From Coffea arabica (taxonomy: Eukaryota; Streptophyta; Magnoliopsida; Gentianales; Rubiaceae): a stretch of 64,000 bases of DNA. Location: NCBI RefSeq assembly GCF_036785885.1, contig NC_092317.1:5086501-5150500 (forward strand), given 5' to 3'. Made by a program: the position numbers and the translations under genes. This document shows positions 1 through 11,000 of the stretch, one piece after another (within the stretch, counting starts at the first letter, position 1; each line of letters starts with the position of its first letter). The notes under the pieces were generated by a model. The model was not told the origin of the DNA and ran no database searches. It worked only from the letters and a program-made list of their open reading frames with translations.

Positions 1-1496
1 GAGGTGTGGAAGATATACAATAAAAAATTGGAGGCATTGGTATCCAGGTTTTGTTTTATCAAATGCATTTCCTTCTTTAAGTTTCAACATAGTTCTACCT
101 AATTGTCCTTGCTTGGAGAGAGAGAGACAGATATTTGCATTATAAATATGTTTTTTTTTCCAGTGCTAAAACATTGTCTAAAGCTTTACCTAGAATATTA
201 ACTTTTTCGGATAGTTTGCAGTGCCTTATATTTATAGAAATGCATAGTAGTATTAAAGTAAAAGAACGAAATCTAATTGAGTTTGACAAAAAGCCTTCTC
301 CATATTATAGGATGTTATCTAAATGTTCTTGCCTCTTATCATGTTATCATAGACATAGATGACAAAGTGCATGAAGGACTAATGCTAAATTATTTATCTT
401 AACTCCTCCACAAGCCCCCATAACTGTTGATTGCACATGAATCAATAAGCTGGTTATAGAAAATAATTAATTAGATATTTCTAAGAGTGGGTTGAAAGAG
501 TTCTTGAATGTATGACTTTTTGATAATTCAGTCTTTGTTATATGCCTTATATATTTAATCAAATTGCACAGCTTGATTGTCTTTGTAATACAAAAGACGG
601 AAGTAACAAATCTGAACGTGTTCAATGATGTGTAAACTGCATCTGTTTGGTGAGGTTGTTTTGTGGCCAAATAGCAAGGTATGGGAACATCGGAAATATG
701 GCATTCTGATGCAAGTTTATATTGCTTTGGGCTCTCCCACTTCAACATCTAGCTTTTGAGGCTTCTCTCCATAATTGCATCATCTTAGAAGGCCATAAGA
801 TTCTGGTCACTTGTAAATCAAGTTTCGTTGACACTGGCGTTCCTACACTTAAAAAAATAATCAGTTACAGTATGCATTGTATAGAATTATGCCTAATCAA
901 TGAGACAGTTCCTAGTATTCTATGGACTGTTATATGTCGCCTCATTTCAGTCTTCAGTTACTTCATCTTCAGTTTAAGTTCTATTTGGTTCATTCTTTTA
1001 ATGTTTTTAGTAGAGGGAGCAATATGCTCAAGTACTTGAATTATTTTTTCAGGGCTCAATTACAAGCTGTGGAACTGAATGAAAAGATTGAAACTGTAAA
1101 CCGTGAAAGAAAATATCATCAGGTCAGAGAACGTACCTTATTGTCAATTTATATTCCCAAGTTGGCAGACTCAATGATCACTAGGTAGTTATGTTCCTTC
1201 TGTCATTTATCAGCAAAACACAGCTTATGAACTTAACGCTTTATCTTCACAATGGAGGGAGCTTTGCTTTAAAAATATAGAAATTCAAGCTGCACGTGCT
1301 GAAATTGAAAATCAACTTGAAGTGATGAAGAAGGAAGCTGTGGAGAGGTGATATCTGATAATGCTACTTCTGATTTGCATTCTTCTATGAACCTTTTTCC
1401 CAGTTTCTTAGCTGATATATTTTTTTTTTCTTTTCATTCAGGGGCTTGAATTTGGATGCTAGCATGGAGAATGGCTTTATTACACATGTAGAATAA
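1..1496 (+). CDS. MOS4: MOS4/BCAS2 (SPF27) pre-mRNA splicing factor, 3' part
   Basis: This is the C-terminal part of the BCAS2/SPF27 family, a coiled-coil subunit of the PRP19/NineTeen complex in the spliceosome; the Arabidopsis member is MOS4, also linked to innate immunity. Exons visible are 1-47, 1053-1122, 1214-1347 and 1442-1496 (TAA), all with GT..AG introns and a continuous frame. The peptide runs EVWKIYNKKLEALVSR, then VELNEKIETVNRERKYHQ, then NTAYELNALSSQWRELC, and ends in NGFITHVE. The NEKIE-VNRERKYHQ block is the family signature. The 5' exons lie before the window. The last exon has GLNLD where a tryptophan is usual after the glycine, a small change. I see no break, so I treat it as a live gene. 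Family assignment is firm; the exact paralogue is inferred. Confidence 0.88.
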
Positions 1497-2548
1497 GGTA
1501 TGACCCGTAGTCTTGCACTAAGGTGAAAATAAAGGAATAGACCAAACAACATATCTGGAAAATTTGATAGGAGGTATAAATCATTCAGATAAATATAGTT
1601 GAACCAGAGGAGGAAAAGCAAAGAGTGTAAGACTGGAAGGAAACTTTTTGATGCGTATTCAGTGATTGATAGTGCTATTATATGTAAACGAGAAAGATAA
1701 GGTACTCATGAAGATCTATCATGGTTTTTGCCTTCTTTCAGGTTTTGGGATGATTGTTATTCAAAGGGGCATGGAATGTTTTGATGTCCAGGGCAGTGCT
1801 GGATGTCATTGCTGTTCTACATAGAGCACTAGGAGCTGCAAGCCATCTAGCACATATGTGCGAAGGCTCTTCATGCTGCGCCATGAATTTAATTGAGTTA
1901 ATTGTATCCTTAGCAACTTGTTTCTTGTACAATTGACTGAGCCCCCGACCTCTCCTTATGGTAGCCGACATTCGTATGCCCCAATTAGACATACTACCAG
2001 TGAGGTTGGTGGGAAGCTGGTCTGGTGAGAGACTCAGAGGAGTGAATGCGATCTGTTCTATCTTATTAATAATAATAATAATAATAAAAAGGGTATCTGT
2101 TCTCGGTTTTCCTTAAGGGGCAAATTTTACGTTTTCAGTAACTTGTTCCTGAGGTCCATAATTAAAATGCCAAGCTTACCTAGCAACGATACAATCGAAC
2201 TTTAGAAGCAATATAAATCTTCCTTAAGAACTTTCAGATTTGTCGCTAACCATTGCGAGCCTGTGGTGATCTTCAGTTTTATTTGCAAAGCCTTGTTCAA
2301 TATATTTTTTCAAATGAAAGAAAATTAAATTAGATCCTGAAAAGTGATTTTATTGAACCACAATGTGATGTAGATATTATCAGAATGTCATAAATTTGAA
2401 GTAGGGTAGTGCAGATGAATATGTTTTACTCCACAGTCAACATCACTTTTTTGTTTCTGACTATTAATTTTCCTTAGCGGCAGGTAAGAAGAAAAGAAAC
2501 CTTTCCCTTCAAAGGAGAGAGGGCACAGAAGTCGTAATAAATTTGAAA

Positions 2549-2702
2549 ATGTTTTGGATATTTCATTATTTCAAATAATATTTCGTTTGTATCATAAATA
2601 CATTTTTCAATTAATCTTTTCATATTTCCAACGAATCTCATATACATTATATCATAAAAAGTACTACAATAATCATTTCAAATAATACTCTGTCCAAATA
2701 AA
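2549..2702. repeat. Degenerate MITE, copy A of a two-copy family
   Basis: This is an AT-rich 154-bp block that starts near TGTTTTGGATAT and ends near CTGTCCAAATAA, so its ends are imperfect inverted repeats. It shares long stretches with the block at 6554-6725, including TCAAATAATATTTCG and the ACTACAATAATCATTTC versus GCTACAGTAATTATTTC segment. No coding capacity is seen. It is a non-autonomous DNA transposon relic and looks older than copy B because its terminal repeats match less well. Confidence 0.6.
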
Positions 2703-3533
2703 TTATTATTATATTCAAACAGTAAATGGTTCTTTTTGTGGTATGAGTTGAAAATCAAGTGAAGCCGCACAGCTTTCATTTACTCCAAACACTTGCACAA
2801 CGAATCATTAAAAGTAGAGTTTAGCTCCCTAATGTCCTTTTCATTAAAAATTTCAACCATTAGCTGGATCCCTCATTTGTCGTGAGCCCTATTTGGCAAA
2901 TCCATTTTTGTTAAGTAGTAGCTATTTTAACATCCCAACGAACCACAAAAATGTCCTACTAGCAAAAAGTTACACTCCATTACCACGAATTCTTACTCAG
3001 CACAAATAGTTCCAAATTGCATTTAGAGAGATGATAGTAGTATTGTTGAGGTTTAGATTTAATCCGGATAAAATCTAAATTCAACAAAACATTTGGTTAA
3101 CGATTTAGACCTACTTGTGACTACAATTATGTGGTAAAAATGTAATTATTAGAGTTAATTTTTTTTTTGGGTCATAATTCTATAAACACGATAAACTTCT
3201 CAGAAATGTGCTGTACAACTTTTGGAAATATATCACCTGGCAAAAGTTGACAAGCCTCAAACTAAATTGAATGGATTACCAACGGAACCCCCTTGTTCCT
3301 CCAGCATACAGATAGGTGATACAAATCATCTTCCAGTATTGATAGGTACTAAGTGTGTTTTTTCATTGGGCAGGGTTACGATTGTTCAATTCATGGAAAT
3401 TGAGAAAATATAAGCCTGTAATATACTAATCCCAAGTCCCACACCGGATCTGACAACTTCCGTCCATAAAGACTCGGTTGACTTTGACAAACTCTAAACA
3501 GGCAATTAGGTTTTGCGTTCATGAAGATTAAAA

Positions 3534-3763
3534 TCAGGAAACAAGTGCGTCATTTGTGGCTATTCTGAATGAGAAATATATACTATCTTTGTCCATTCTT
3601 TTATAGAAACCATAGCAGCAAATAGACCGGAAAAGAAGGAAAAAGAGAAGATTTGCAACTAGAAAATGAATACATGATGGAGTCCACGAGTTACAACCTT
3701 CGCATGCAGAATATACAACAGAGTGGGCTTCAAGCACGACGCAACCCTCTCCTCCGGAAGCCA
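3534..3763 (-). CDS. Short ORF with good start context, unknown
   Basis: On the minus strand an ATG lies in the context CCCTAATGGCTTCC, which is typical of plant start sites. It opens a 76-codon frame (MASGGEGCVVLEAHSVV...) containing a CEGC-type cysteine cluster followed by a hydrophobic stretch LLFFLLF. I do not recognise a family. The hydrophobic part may be read-through of an intron, in which case this is only a first exon. It could equally be a chance ORF or a relic. Confidence 0.2.
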
Positions 3764-4764
3764 TTAGGGTTTTCAGACAAATTATCAGCGCTTCGAGGAT
3801 TGCTTTTTCTGGCATTTTCCATGTAAAGTAGGGTTTTCCTCCTTGCCCTCACAGTTTGAAGATTGAGAGCAAAGAGCTTTTAGCATTTTCTGGTTTCTGC
3901 TCTTCTTTTTCATTTCTTTAACTTGACTAGTGGCACGCAGAACTAGCCAATATATATGCTTAAGAAGGTGTATAGGTTTCTCTCTCGAGAACAAGAGAGA
4001 ACCCTTTTAAGAACTAGCAAGTATAAATGCTTTTAGGCAAGATAAGACAGTCGAATCTTGAAGAAACCACACAGAAATTCGGTAGAGCAAGAGTATAGAG
4101 ACTCTCTTGACAAAAAAATAAAAAAAAAAAGAGTAACAGAGACTCTCACACAAGTTGTTTGTCGTGTAAATCCAACTTCAACCAGGATAATGGTAAGAAC
4201 ATAAATGCACCCGTAAAGAAAATTGAAATCGTACAAAGTATTCATTATTCAGTTAATCTTACTCTAATTTCCGCCCATTGGGCCTGATTAGAAATGCAGT
4301 AGCATTAATGTTTCAGGAAAAAGGGCAAAAAAAAAGAACTATTACAAAAACCAATTGTGTAGCTACAATAACAGTTGCTATATTCTACAACGTTCCTTTC
4401 TCGGGGAAAAGCCTCTGATCCATCTACAGAGACAGAGGGCAATAGATTCGCTGGATCCCTGGGGAAAGCCACAAGTTAAGAAACAGCAAGAAAAACAGCA
4501 AAAGTTAAATTCAGTGACAGAAACACTTGACCCTCTATGAGACCAGAAATAGCAAAGGCAAATTAGAACACTATGAAATGGACTCTCAATCAAATACCAA
4601 ACCGCAAAAGAAGTTAAAAATGTTCAAAATCAGGTACAATCATGTAAAACCGAAAAGGGGTACTGAGATCTTACTCATAAACTGAAACAAAACAACAAAA
4701 TTTAATAAGACAAGAAACAAACTAGTGATACAGCAGAAGAATGATGAAATGATTATCAAGTCAA

Positions 4765-4955
4765 AAGTGTAGAGCTCCCTTCAATCCAAAGAAGGATCTA
4801 ACATGAGGTAATGCAGCTCCTGACATATGCAAGCCACAATCCTACCCACGCAAAACTCCAAAGATGGGATAGGGCTGAGGGATCCATAGGTCAGCAGCTC
4901 TATCTTCCCCCGCTAAGATCCTCTATTGGACTTCAAGGAGCTCCACTCCAAAACC
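4765..4955 (-). ncRNA. MIR159: MIR159 precursor hairpin
   Basis: The minus strand carries a microRNA159 precursor. The 3' arm holds the mature sequence and the 5' arm holds the star strand (about 4923-4943, reading GAGCTCCTTGAAGTCCAATA), so the two pair across a hairpin of roughly 180-190 nt. Between them lies the second conserved duplex of the MIR159/MIR319 family: GCTGACCTATGGATCCC on the 5' side faces GCATATGTCAGGAGC on the 3' side. This resembles the Arabidopsis MIR159a foldback as I recall it. miR159 directs cleavage of GAMYB-type (MYB33/MYB65) mRNAs and acts in anther, seed and vegetative phase control. A TATA box about 490 bp upstream supports an independent Pol II gene. Confidence 0.95.
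4770..4790 (-). ncRNA. miR159: Mature miR159 (21 nt)
   Basis: Read on the minus strand, these 21 nt begin TTTGGATTGAA and end GGGAGCTCTA. To my knowledge this is identical at every base to the canonical plant miR159a. It begins with U, as expected for AGO1 loading. Confidence 0.95.
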
Positions 4956-5432
4956 CTAATCCCACCTCCGACAAAAAAAGTCAACCCCTCCCCCAAAAGC
5001 AACGAAAAGACACCGCACAAAGCTCACTACCCCATAACCCGAATCAGCCTAAAAAATCTTCATCAGCTCAAAAAACCCTCGTAACCACAAACTGGATCGA
5101 TCTACCATCTCGTCTATATCCTTTAAAAAGGAGCCAAAAGTAAAGGACGAGAAAGCAAAAAGCTTTACATCCTCCAAACCCTTTACTTGTATAGATCTAC
5201 TGGTTGAGTTTAGAGAGGAAAAAAAATGAATCTAAAAGATCTATGAGCATGAATCTAGGAGAAGTTGAAGCCATGGTTATTGAGCTCAATCTCCAAGATC
5301 AAACCAGTTCTTAACAAGCAAACCTTAATCGAGGAAGAGGTTCCTGAACAAGAAGATTAGCTGGATGCTATCACCTAACAGCTTGCTTTTAATGGAACCA
5401 CGAGTCTGAGAAAATCAGAATGACAAGGGGAC

Positions 5433-5441
5433 AATATATAG
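5433..5441 (-). promoter_or_regulatory. TATA box of the MIR159 gene
   Basis: The minus strand reads TCTATATATTG here. It would place the start of the primary transcript near 5400-5410, about 450 nt before the hairpin, which is usual spacing for a plant MIR gene. This is inferred from sequence only. Confidence 0.5.
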
Positions 5442-6553
5442 AGACTTTGGAAGATGAGAAGTGGTGGGTGGGGGGGTCGGCAAAGGCTGTTTATCTTGCA
5501 TCCATTATCAGTTATCACTGAAAAGTCTCGGGAAGCGTCTTTTTGGGCTTGGTAATTGATTAGATTCCCTCTGGAGCCTTTGAAAATCACATGCTTTGTC
5601 ACAGCCTATGCTATACTACCAACCACAAATGCATGTATACACGCTCAACCTCAGCCCTCGAGTCACAAACGCTCCCATTTTTAACGTTGCACAGTCTACT
5701 GTGTCTATTACCTGTGAATAAAAGGTATTTTCTCGGGTAGGAAAATAGAAAAATACTGGTCTCCGAGAGTACCTTTTTAACATTAAAAAACCTGTGTCCT
5801 ACATTATGGAATGAGGAAAGTGCATTTGGTGCGAAGCTTTTCCAACTGTGTTGCCTTGTCCTAAGCATTTAAAGGGATTTGAAGACGGGGATTCGTTTCG
5901 TGTGGGATGGTCTTTGAGAGATGCTGTGTTCCTCGCTCCAGCTTGTCGATGGATAAATTTTGGAGTTGCACTAATGGGGATTCTTAACCTTGGTGGAAGA
6001 CAAGTTTCGCCCGGATTTGTCTAGGTGGAATTGATTCATGCCGCACCAGAGTAATGGTAAATTTCAAGTCTCATTTGCATAAATATAATTGTATATGAAT
6101 TACAGGCAGTATTGATTCGTGAATTAAATATTAGTTAAGATTAGAGTTATGCTATTTTGCACGTAAATTTACTCTGTCTCTAGTTATATTATTGTTTTAT
6201 AAGTGAATTTTCTCGTCGTAAATAATTTTTATACAATTTACTTATATATATATACTTTTTACCTTTTCTATTAGTATTATTATTACATATTATGAAGTCT
6301 GTTATTTTACTAGTGGTTTGAAGGGAAAAAAAAGTACGTCTGTACGCCCGAACGAAATAAATAATAGAAGAAAGTAATTAATCAAGTATAACTAGTCATA
6401 AAATCCCCATAATAGTGATATATAAGCTATGGCGTTCTTTTTAGATTTTTGGAAAACCAATAATGACGACTACCTCAAAGGAAGGGGGTAAATAAAGGCG
6501 AACTTGACTAAATCTCAGGGTTAAGCCTTGAGAGACAGAACAAATAAAGGAAA

Positions 6554-6725
6554 TTGTTTGGATAGTTTCATTATCTCAAATAATATTTCGCTTGTATTAT
6601 AAACACATTTTTCAATCCACCTTTTTATATTTTCAATCACCTTTTTATCTCACATACATCATATCACAAAAAATGCTACAGTAATTATTTCAAATAATAT
6701 TTTAAATAATACCCTGTCCAAACAA
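6554..6725. repeat. MITE, copy B, with 12-bp terminal inverted repeats
   Basis: This 172-bp element begins TTGTTTGGATAG and ends CTGTCCAAACAA. The reverse complement of the end is TTGTTTGGACAG, one mismatch from the start. The interior is AT-rich and non-coding, and related to 2549-2702. Ends of this type are common among asterid MITEs. No clear target-site duplication was found by eye. Confidence 0.72.
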
Positions 6726-7411
6726 ACCCTTGGCTTCTATTGGGTGAAGTCACGGTACTAACGTAAGATTGGTCGCAGGCAAACAAAACCGACAAAATCT
6801 AGTCTTAGATCTGCACAGGTACTGGCGACGGGCGCTGATGACTATACCTAACCACGGAAATAACCTCACCCACATTTCTTCTTTACTCTCCTGGTCTATC
6901 CTGACACGTGTCAATTATAGACAAGGACTGCGAGATTTCCAAATAAAGAGGAAAGTTGGCCCACAACATAATTCTTCTGGACTTTCCAGCTGTCGAGGTA
7001 AGATGGGCTTGGGCTTTTCACTGGATATCCAGTCAGAATGGATACGGGCAACACCTCCACGTTCCAATTCCCTGTCTAGCAGTACATCGTTCAGCGTCAG
7101 AGACCGGCCCGGGATACAATATGTGTGCCCAATTTTATTGGACTTGGCTTCTATAATCCATGGTGCATCCTAATTCATCTGCTCGACCGATATGTTGGAT
7201 TCTTTTACTTTTTATGTTTAGATAGAAAAAAAAAAGTTGTTTGTTTTCCAAGGAAAAAAGATATTTTGGCAGCAATTTACCTCACTTTTTGGTTCTTTAA
7301 ATTGTTGGAGATTTACCACATGAAAATAGTTGGAGCTTCTTATCTCATTTTTTGTAATTTCTATTGAAACTCTATTGTAAACTTTTTAGTTGAAAAAACA
7401 CTTATTAGTAG

Positions 7412-7415
<4 letters not shown>

Positions 7416-7463
<48 letters not shown>
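7416..7463. repeat. (AT)24 microsatellite
   Basis: This is an uninterrupted alternating AT tract of about 48 bp, followed by GCGTGTGTGT. It is likely polymorphic in length. The frame that runs through it on the minus strand is an artefact. Confidence 0.95.
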
Positions 7464-7466
<3 letters not shown>

Positions 7467-8050
7467 TGTGTGTTTATAAACGGTTATGTAGTTGATAGTG
7501 CGAGTTAATTTAGTAAAATTTAGATTTTGGTAATCTACAAAGTATTTAATTATTGTAATTAAGGGATTTTTTTTTTTTTTTGCAATTAGCATATTGGAGT
7601 CATTTAGGAATGAGTATATATATATATATAAAAAAAAGATAAGGAAAAAGGGTTTAAAGTTCTTATGATTTTTGACTTAGGTTTGAAATTGGGTAACCTT
7701 TTAAGCAATTTTAAACCTATTCCAATTTTCCTTTCCAAAAAAAAAAAAAAACCTATTCATTCAAATATTAAAATCAGAAATGCTATGGGAATGAAAATTG
7801 ACAATGACAAAAATGCACAAACTGTATGATTCCCAAACCCTCGTAAATAACAAACTACTCCTTAGCAATTTTGGAAGAGAATTTCGCTAGGGTTTAATAT
7901 CCCCCATTTCTAGGCTATCTTCTTCTCCATTTCCTGCACAGGACACCTGAACCCCTGCTCCTTCTCTCTCGAATCCATCCCCGTATCGAAACCAGCCAAT
8001 CCGAATCTTCATCGAATCCCCTTTCTTGGAAGCTATTACTTTCCTCTATC

Positions 8051-11000
8051 ATGGGTAAGATTCATTTTCGGTAAATCTTTGCGTTTTAATTTTTCTGATC
8101 AGTTTTTTTTTTCCTTGGATTTGGAAGTAAACTTGAACTTTGAATGGTGTATATGCGTAGATATTGAAGAGGAGATTAAGGCTCTCCAACTTGACTCCTC
8201 TGGTATAAGTACTTCAATTTTTAGTACAGTTAATACTTACTTTTTATTTTGAATTTCTTTTCCCATTTTTTAAATCATTTTTTGGTTCGTTGTTGCTAGC
8301 AGAAGATATTGTTACTGGTAATGCTAATGGCGAAGAAGATGCTAAGCCAAACGATGTTGTTAAACCTGATGAAAAAGATGAAGGTGGATAAAATTAATTG
8401 ATGAATCACTTTGACTGATTAGACTTGTTTTTGCTCTTGGCATATGATGGCTTTTTAATATGCTTAGACATAGAAGAATTGTGAAATTGTTGTGTCTTTG
8501 TGGTTACGAATTCTTCTGATGTTGTTGTAGGTTTGAAAGATGTGGCAAATGCAAATGCTCCCCCCCCAGCTGGTGTTGAGCTGAAAGGCACCTCAGCAGG
8601 TCTCTCTCTCTCTCTCTCTCTGTGTTTTTTGTTGGTTCTTTTCTTGTCTGTTCTACCACTCGCTGAATGTGGAATGTGTACCGTTATATTGAAGAAACTC
8701 TGTGGAGGTCGTTGTATAGTTTATACTTGTTCTTTCAATTCGATAAGCTTTTCTAATACTTTTGGTACAATTTCTTGTTTATTCAGTGAAAGAAAAAGAA
8801 ACGCCTGCACCTGAAGTTGTTGAAGATGAGGTGGAAGAGAGCACAAAGCGACATTTGAATGTTGTGTTTATTGGTCATGTTGGTAAGATAAAGTTTTCTT
8901 CATCAATTCTAATTATATAGTTATTGAAGGCTCTAATTCTTTTTTTGACCATAAGGAACCCTATTGCTTGTTACTAAGGATGTTGATTTTGTGTAGGTGC
9001 TCGACTTCGTCATTTGTACTATCTTGGTAGTGTAGTTGTAATTTACTAGATTGTTTTTCTCTTTCTTTTCCTTATTATGCTCAATTAGGCTGGTTTTTTC
9101 CTATTATTTTGAGGGGGAAAGCCATTCACTGACTGCCAACACTCTCCAATGCACGAAAACTACCTGAAAATAAAGAAATGCTGTCACAGGGATTAATGCA
9201 AACTTTTTATTAATAAACTAGTCAGGACATTTTAAAGTTTTTAGGTAGATCTTTCCTGAGTTGATGCTACTGTACATTTTTCAACGCTTAGTAGAATATT
9301 TATCTTTCTCTGATGCCTTTTATCTAAAGTCAGTTTCAGTCAGTTTCGGAGATACTCCTCTCTTGTTATGCTATGAGTTTTTTGTAATCTGCAAACTGTA
9401 TGCTTGTTAGTGCCGTTAGTCGTGGTTTGATGTGAAGTAACTATGACTCTGTTTTTCATTGGTTCTTTATTTAACTAAACAGTCAGTTGTTTTAGTTGTC
9501 TAATGACTTTGAATTGCTTTGGATTGTGCATGCCATTTCCAAGTATCTATTTGGGCTTCAAAATAGAAAGTTTGGTTAAGATTTGAACATTTGTAATATA
9601 TCAGGGAGTTACCTTAGATTGGCTTTGAATTGCAGATGCTGGCAAGTCAACTACAGGGGGACAGATATTGTTTTTAAGCGGTCAAGTTGATGATCGAACT
9701 ATTCAGAAATATGAAAAAGAGGCAAAGGACAAAAGCAGAGAGAGTTGGTAAGGCTCATTTGTTTCTTAGTTGTGCTTCTCAATCCTGATTGTGAAAAATG
9801 TCAAATGGATGTTTTGTGCAACTGCTATTTCTGATGGAGGAGAGGGAAACTCTGGAACAATGTTCTAAGAGTCCTTTTGGATTGGGTGTTTCTAGAAATT
9901 TTACTGTACATTTTGTTGATTTAAAAAAAAGGATGGATGTTTTAGGGGTGTATTTTGAGGCATTATTGTGCCTCAAAATTAAAATCCCACCTTCACTCTT
10001 TGGCATTATTGTGGCGAACCGCCATCCCTATCATGAATCTCCCTCTCAACCACCTTCCCTACCGCAATCCTCCCTCTCTCCCATCCCAATCCTCTCCCCC
10101 CCTCCACCACCACAATTTCTTGCGACCCTCCTCTGCCCTAGCAGCATCACTAGCCGCTCAGTGCTGCTTCCTTCTCCCCTCCATCTCTTCTCTGTCCTCC
10201 TCCCCCATCTTTCCACTCCGCAATGCCCTCCATCTCGCAAATCTGGTCCTGCAACCAGATTTGGTCTGGGGGAAGATCTGTAAGGGGACGGGGACGGGGA
10301 CGGGGAAGAGGAGAAGGGAGGGGAGGGGTTGTGGATGTTGGCGGGATGGGGAAGGAGGAAGGGAGAAGAGGTGGTGGAATGGAGGGGAGGGTGGCAGGGA
10401 AGGAAGTGGAGGGTGAAGGTGGGGATGGAAGGAAAGAGGGGGAGGAAGGGGCGGTAGTGTTGGTGGGGGGTGAGTGAGGTTTGTTTTTTGGGGGGGGAGG
10501 GGAGCGAGGGAGGTGGCGGCAGTATTGGTGGAAGTGGGGTGAGTGAGATGGTGGTTGGGGATGGTCTTGAAAGGAGAAGGGGTGGTATTCTGTTAGGGTG
10601 GTTGTGTGTTTTATGGGATGTTTTTAGGTGATTGGTGTGTTGTCTAGGTGTTTTTTGGGAGGTTACTGGATTTTGTTGGAAAAAAACTTGCTTTTAAAAA
10701 ACTTCCAATTCAAACCTAGCCACTATAAATTTTTATTCATTATTTTTCCTTCACATGTTTCAACTGCATTTCACTTTGCCAATAGTCTCTCAGTGCCTTT
10801 GAACTTTGTTTCTTGTGTTATTAGCCTTTTACCTCCAACCTCTTTTGATAATTTTCTTCGCTGCAACAGTGTGCACATTTGCCATATATGCTATGGTTGT
10901 TGTGCATGGCTATAAGCTATGGTTATGTTAGACATCTTATTTGTTTGTCATGTCTTTGACAGTACTTGCTGTTTCAGGGCTTAATGCTTACTATGCATGT

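Larger units (their letters stand above)
1497..4250. other. Intergenic stretch, 3' UTR and AT-rich DNA
   Basis: This stretch holds the probable 3' UTR of the MOS4 gene, a short ATA trinucleotide run near 2060-2088, one MITE copy at about 2549-2702, and a small hairpin near 3044-3084 where GGTTTAGATTT faces AAATCTAAATT. One short minus-strand ORF near 3534-3763 is listed separately. Nothing else coding is convincing. Confidence 0.5.
5450..8050. other. Intergenic stretch between MIR159 and eRF3
   Basis: This holds the upstream region of MIR159, a MITE (6554-6725), a long AT microsatellite (7416-7463), and the probable eRF3 promoter and 5' UTR, which is C/T-rich around 7900-8050. A 134-codon ORF at 6769-7173 has no recognisable domain and was not accepted as a gene. 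Confidence 0.5.

Noticed and set aside
6769-7173. 134-codon + strand frame
   Set aside because: It has no recognisable domain, a weak start context and unusual composition. It lies between a MITE and a microsatellite.
7386-7592. Minus-strand frame with a long Tyr-Ile repeat
   Set aside because: It is a translation of the AT microsatellite.
8395-8420. Possible box C/D snoRNA signal (TTGATGA followed by CTGA) in eRF3 intron 3
   Set aside because: The two boxes are too close together to enclose a guide region and no terminal stem is present.
8406-8591. Minus-strand 61-codon frame
   Set aside because: It is the antisense shadow of eRF3 exon 4.
9798-10477. Overlapping frames of 64 to 161 codons on both strands, rich in Pro/Ser or Gly/Arg
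   Set aside because: They arise from the C-rich and G-rich arms of the foldback element in an eRF3 intron and show no protein-like conservation.
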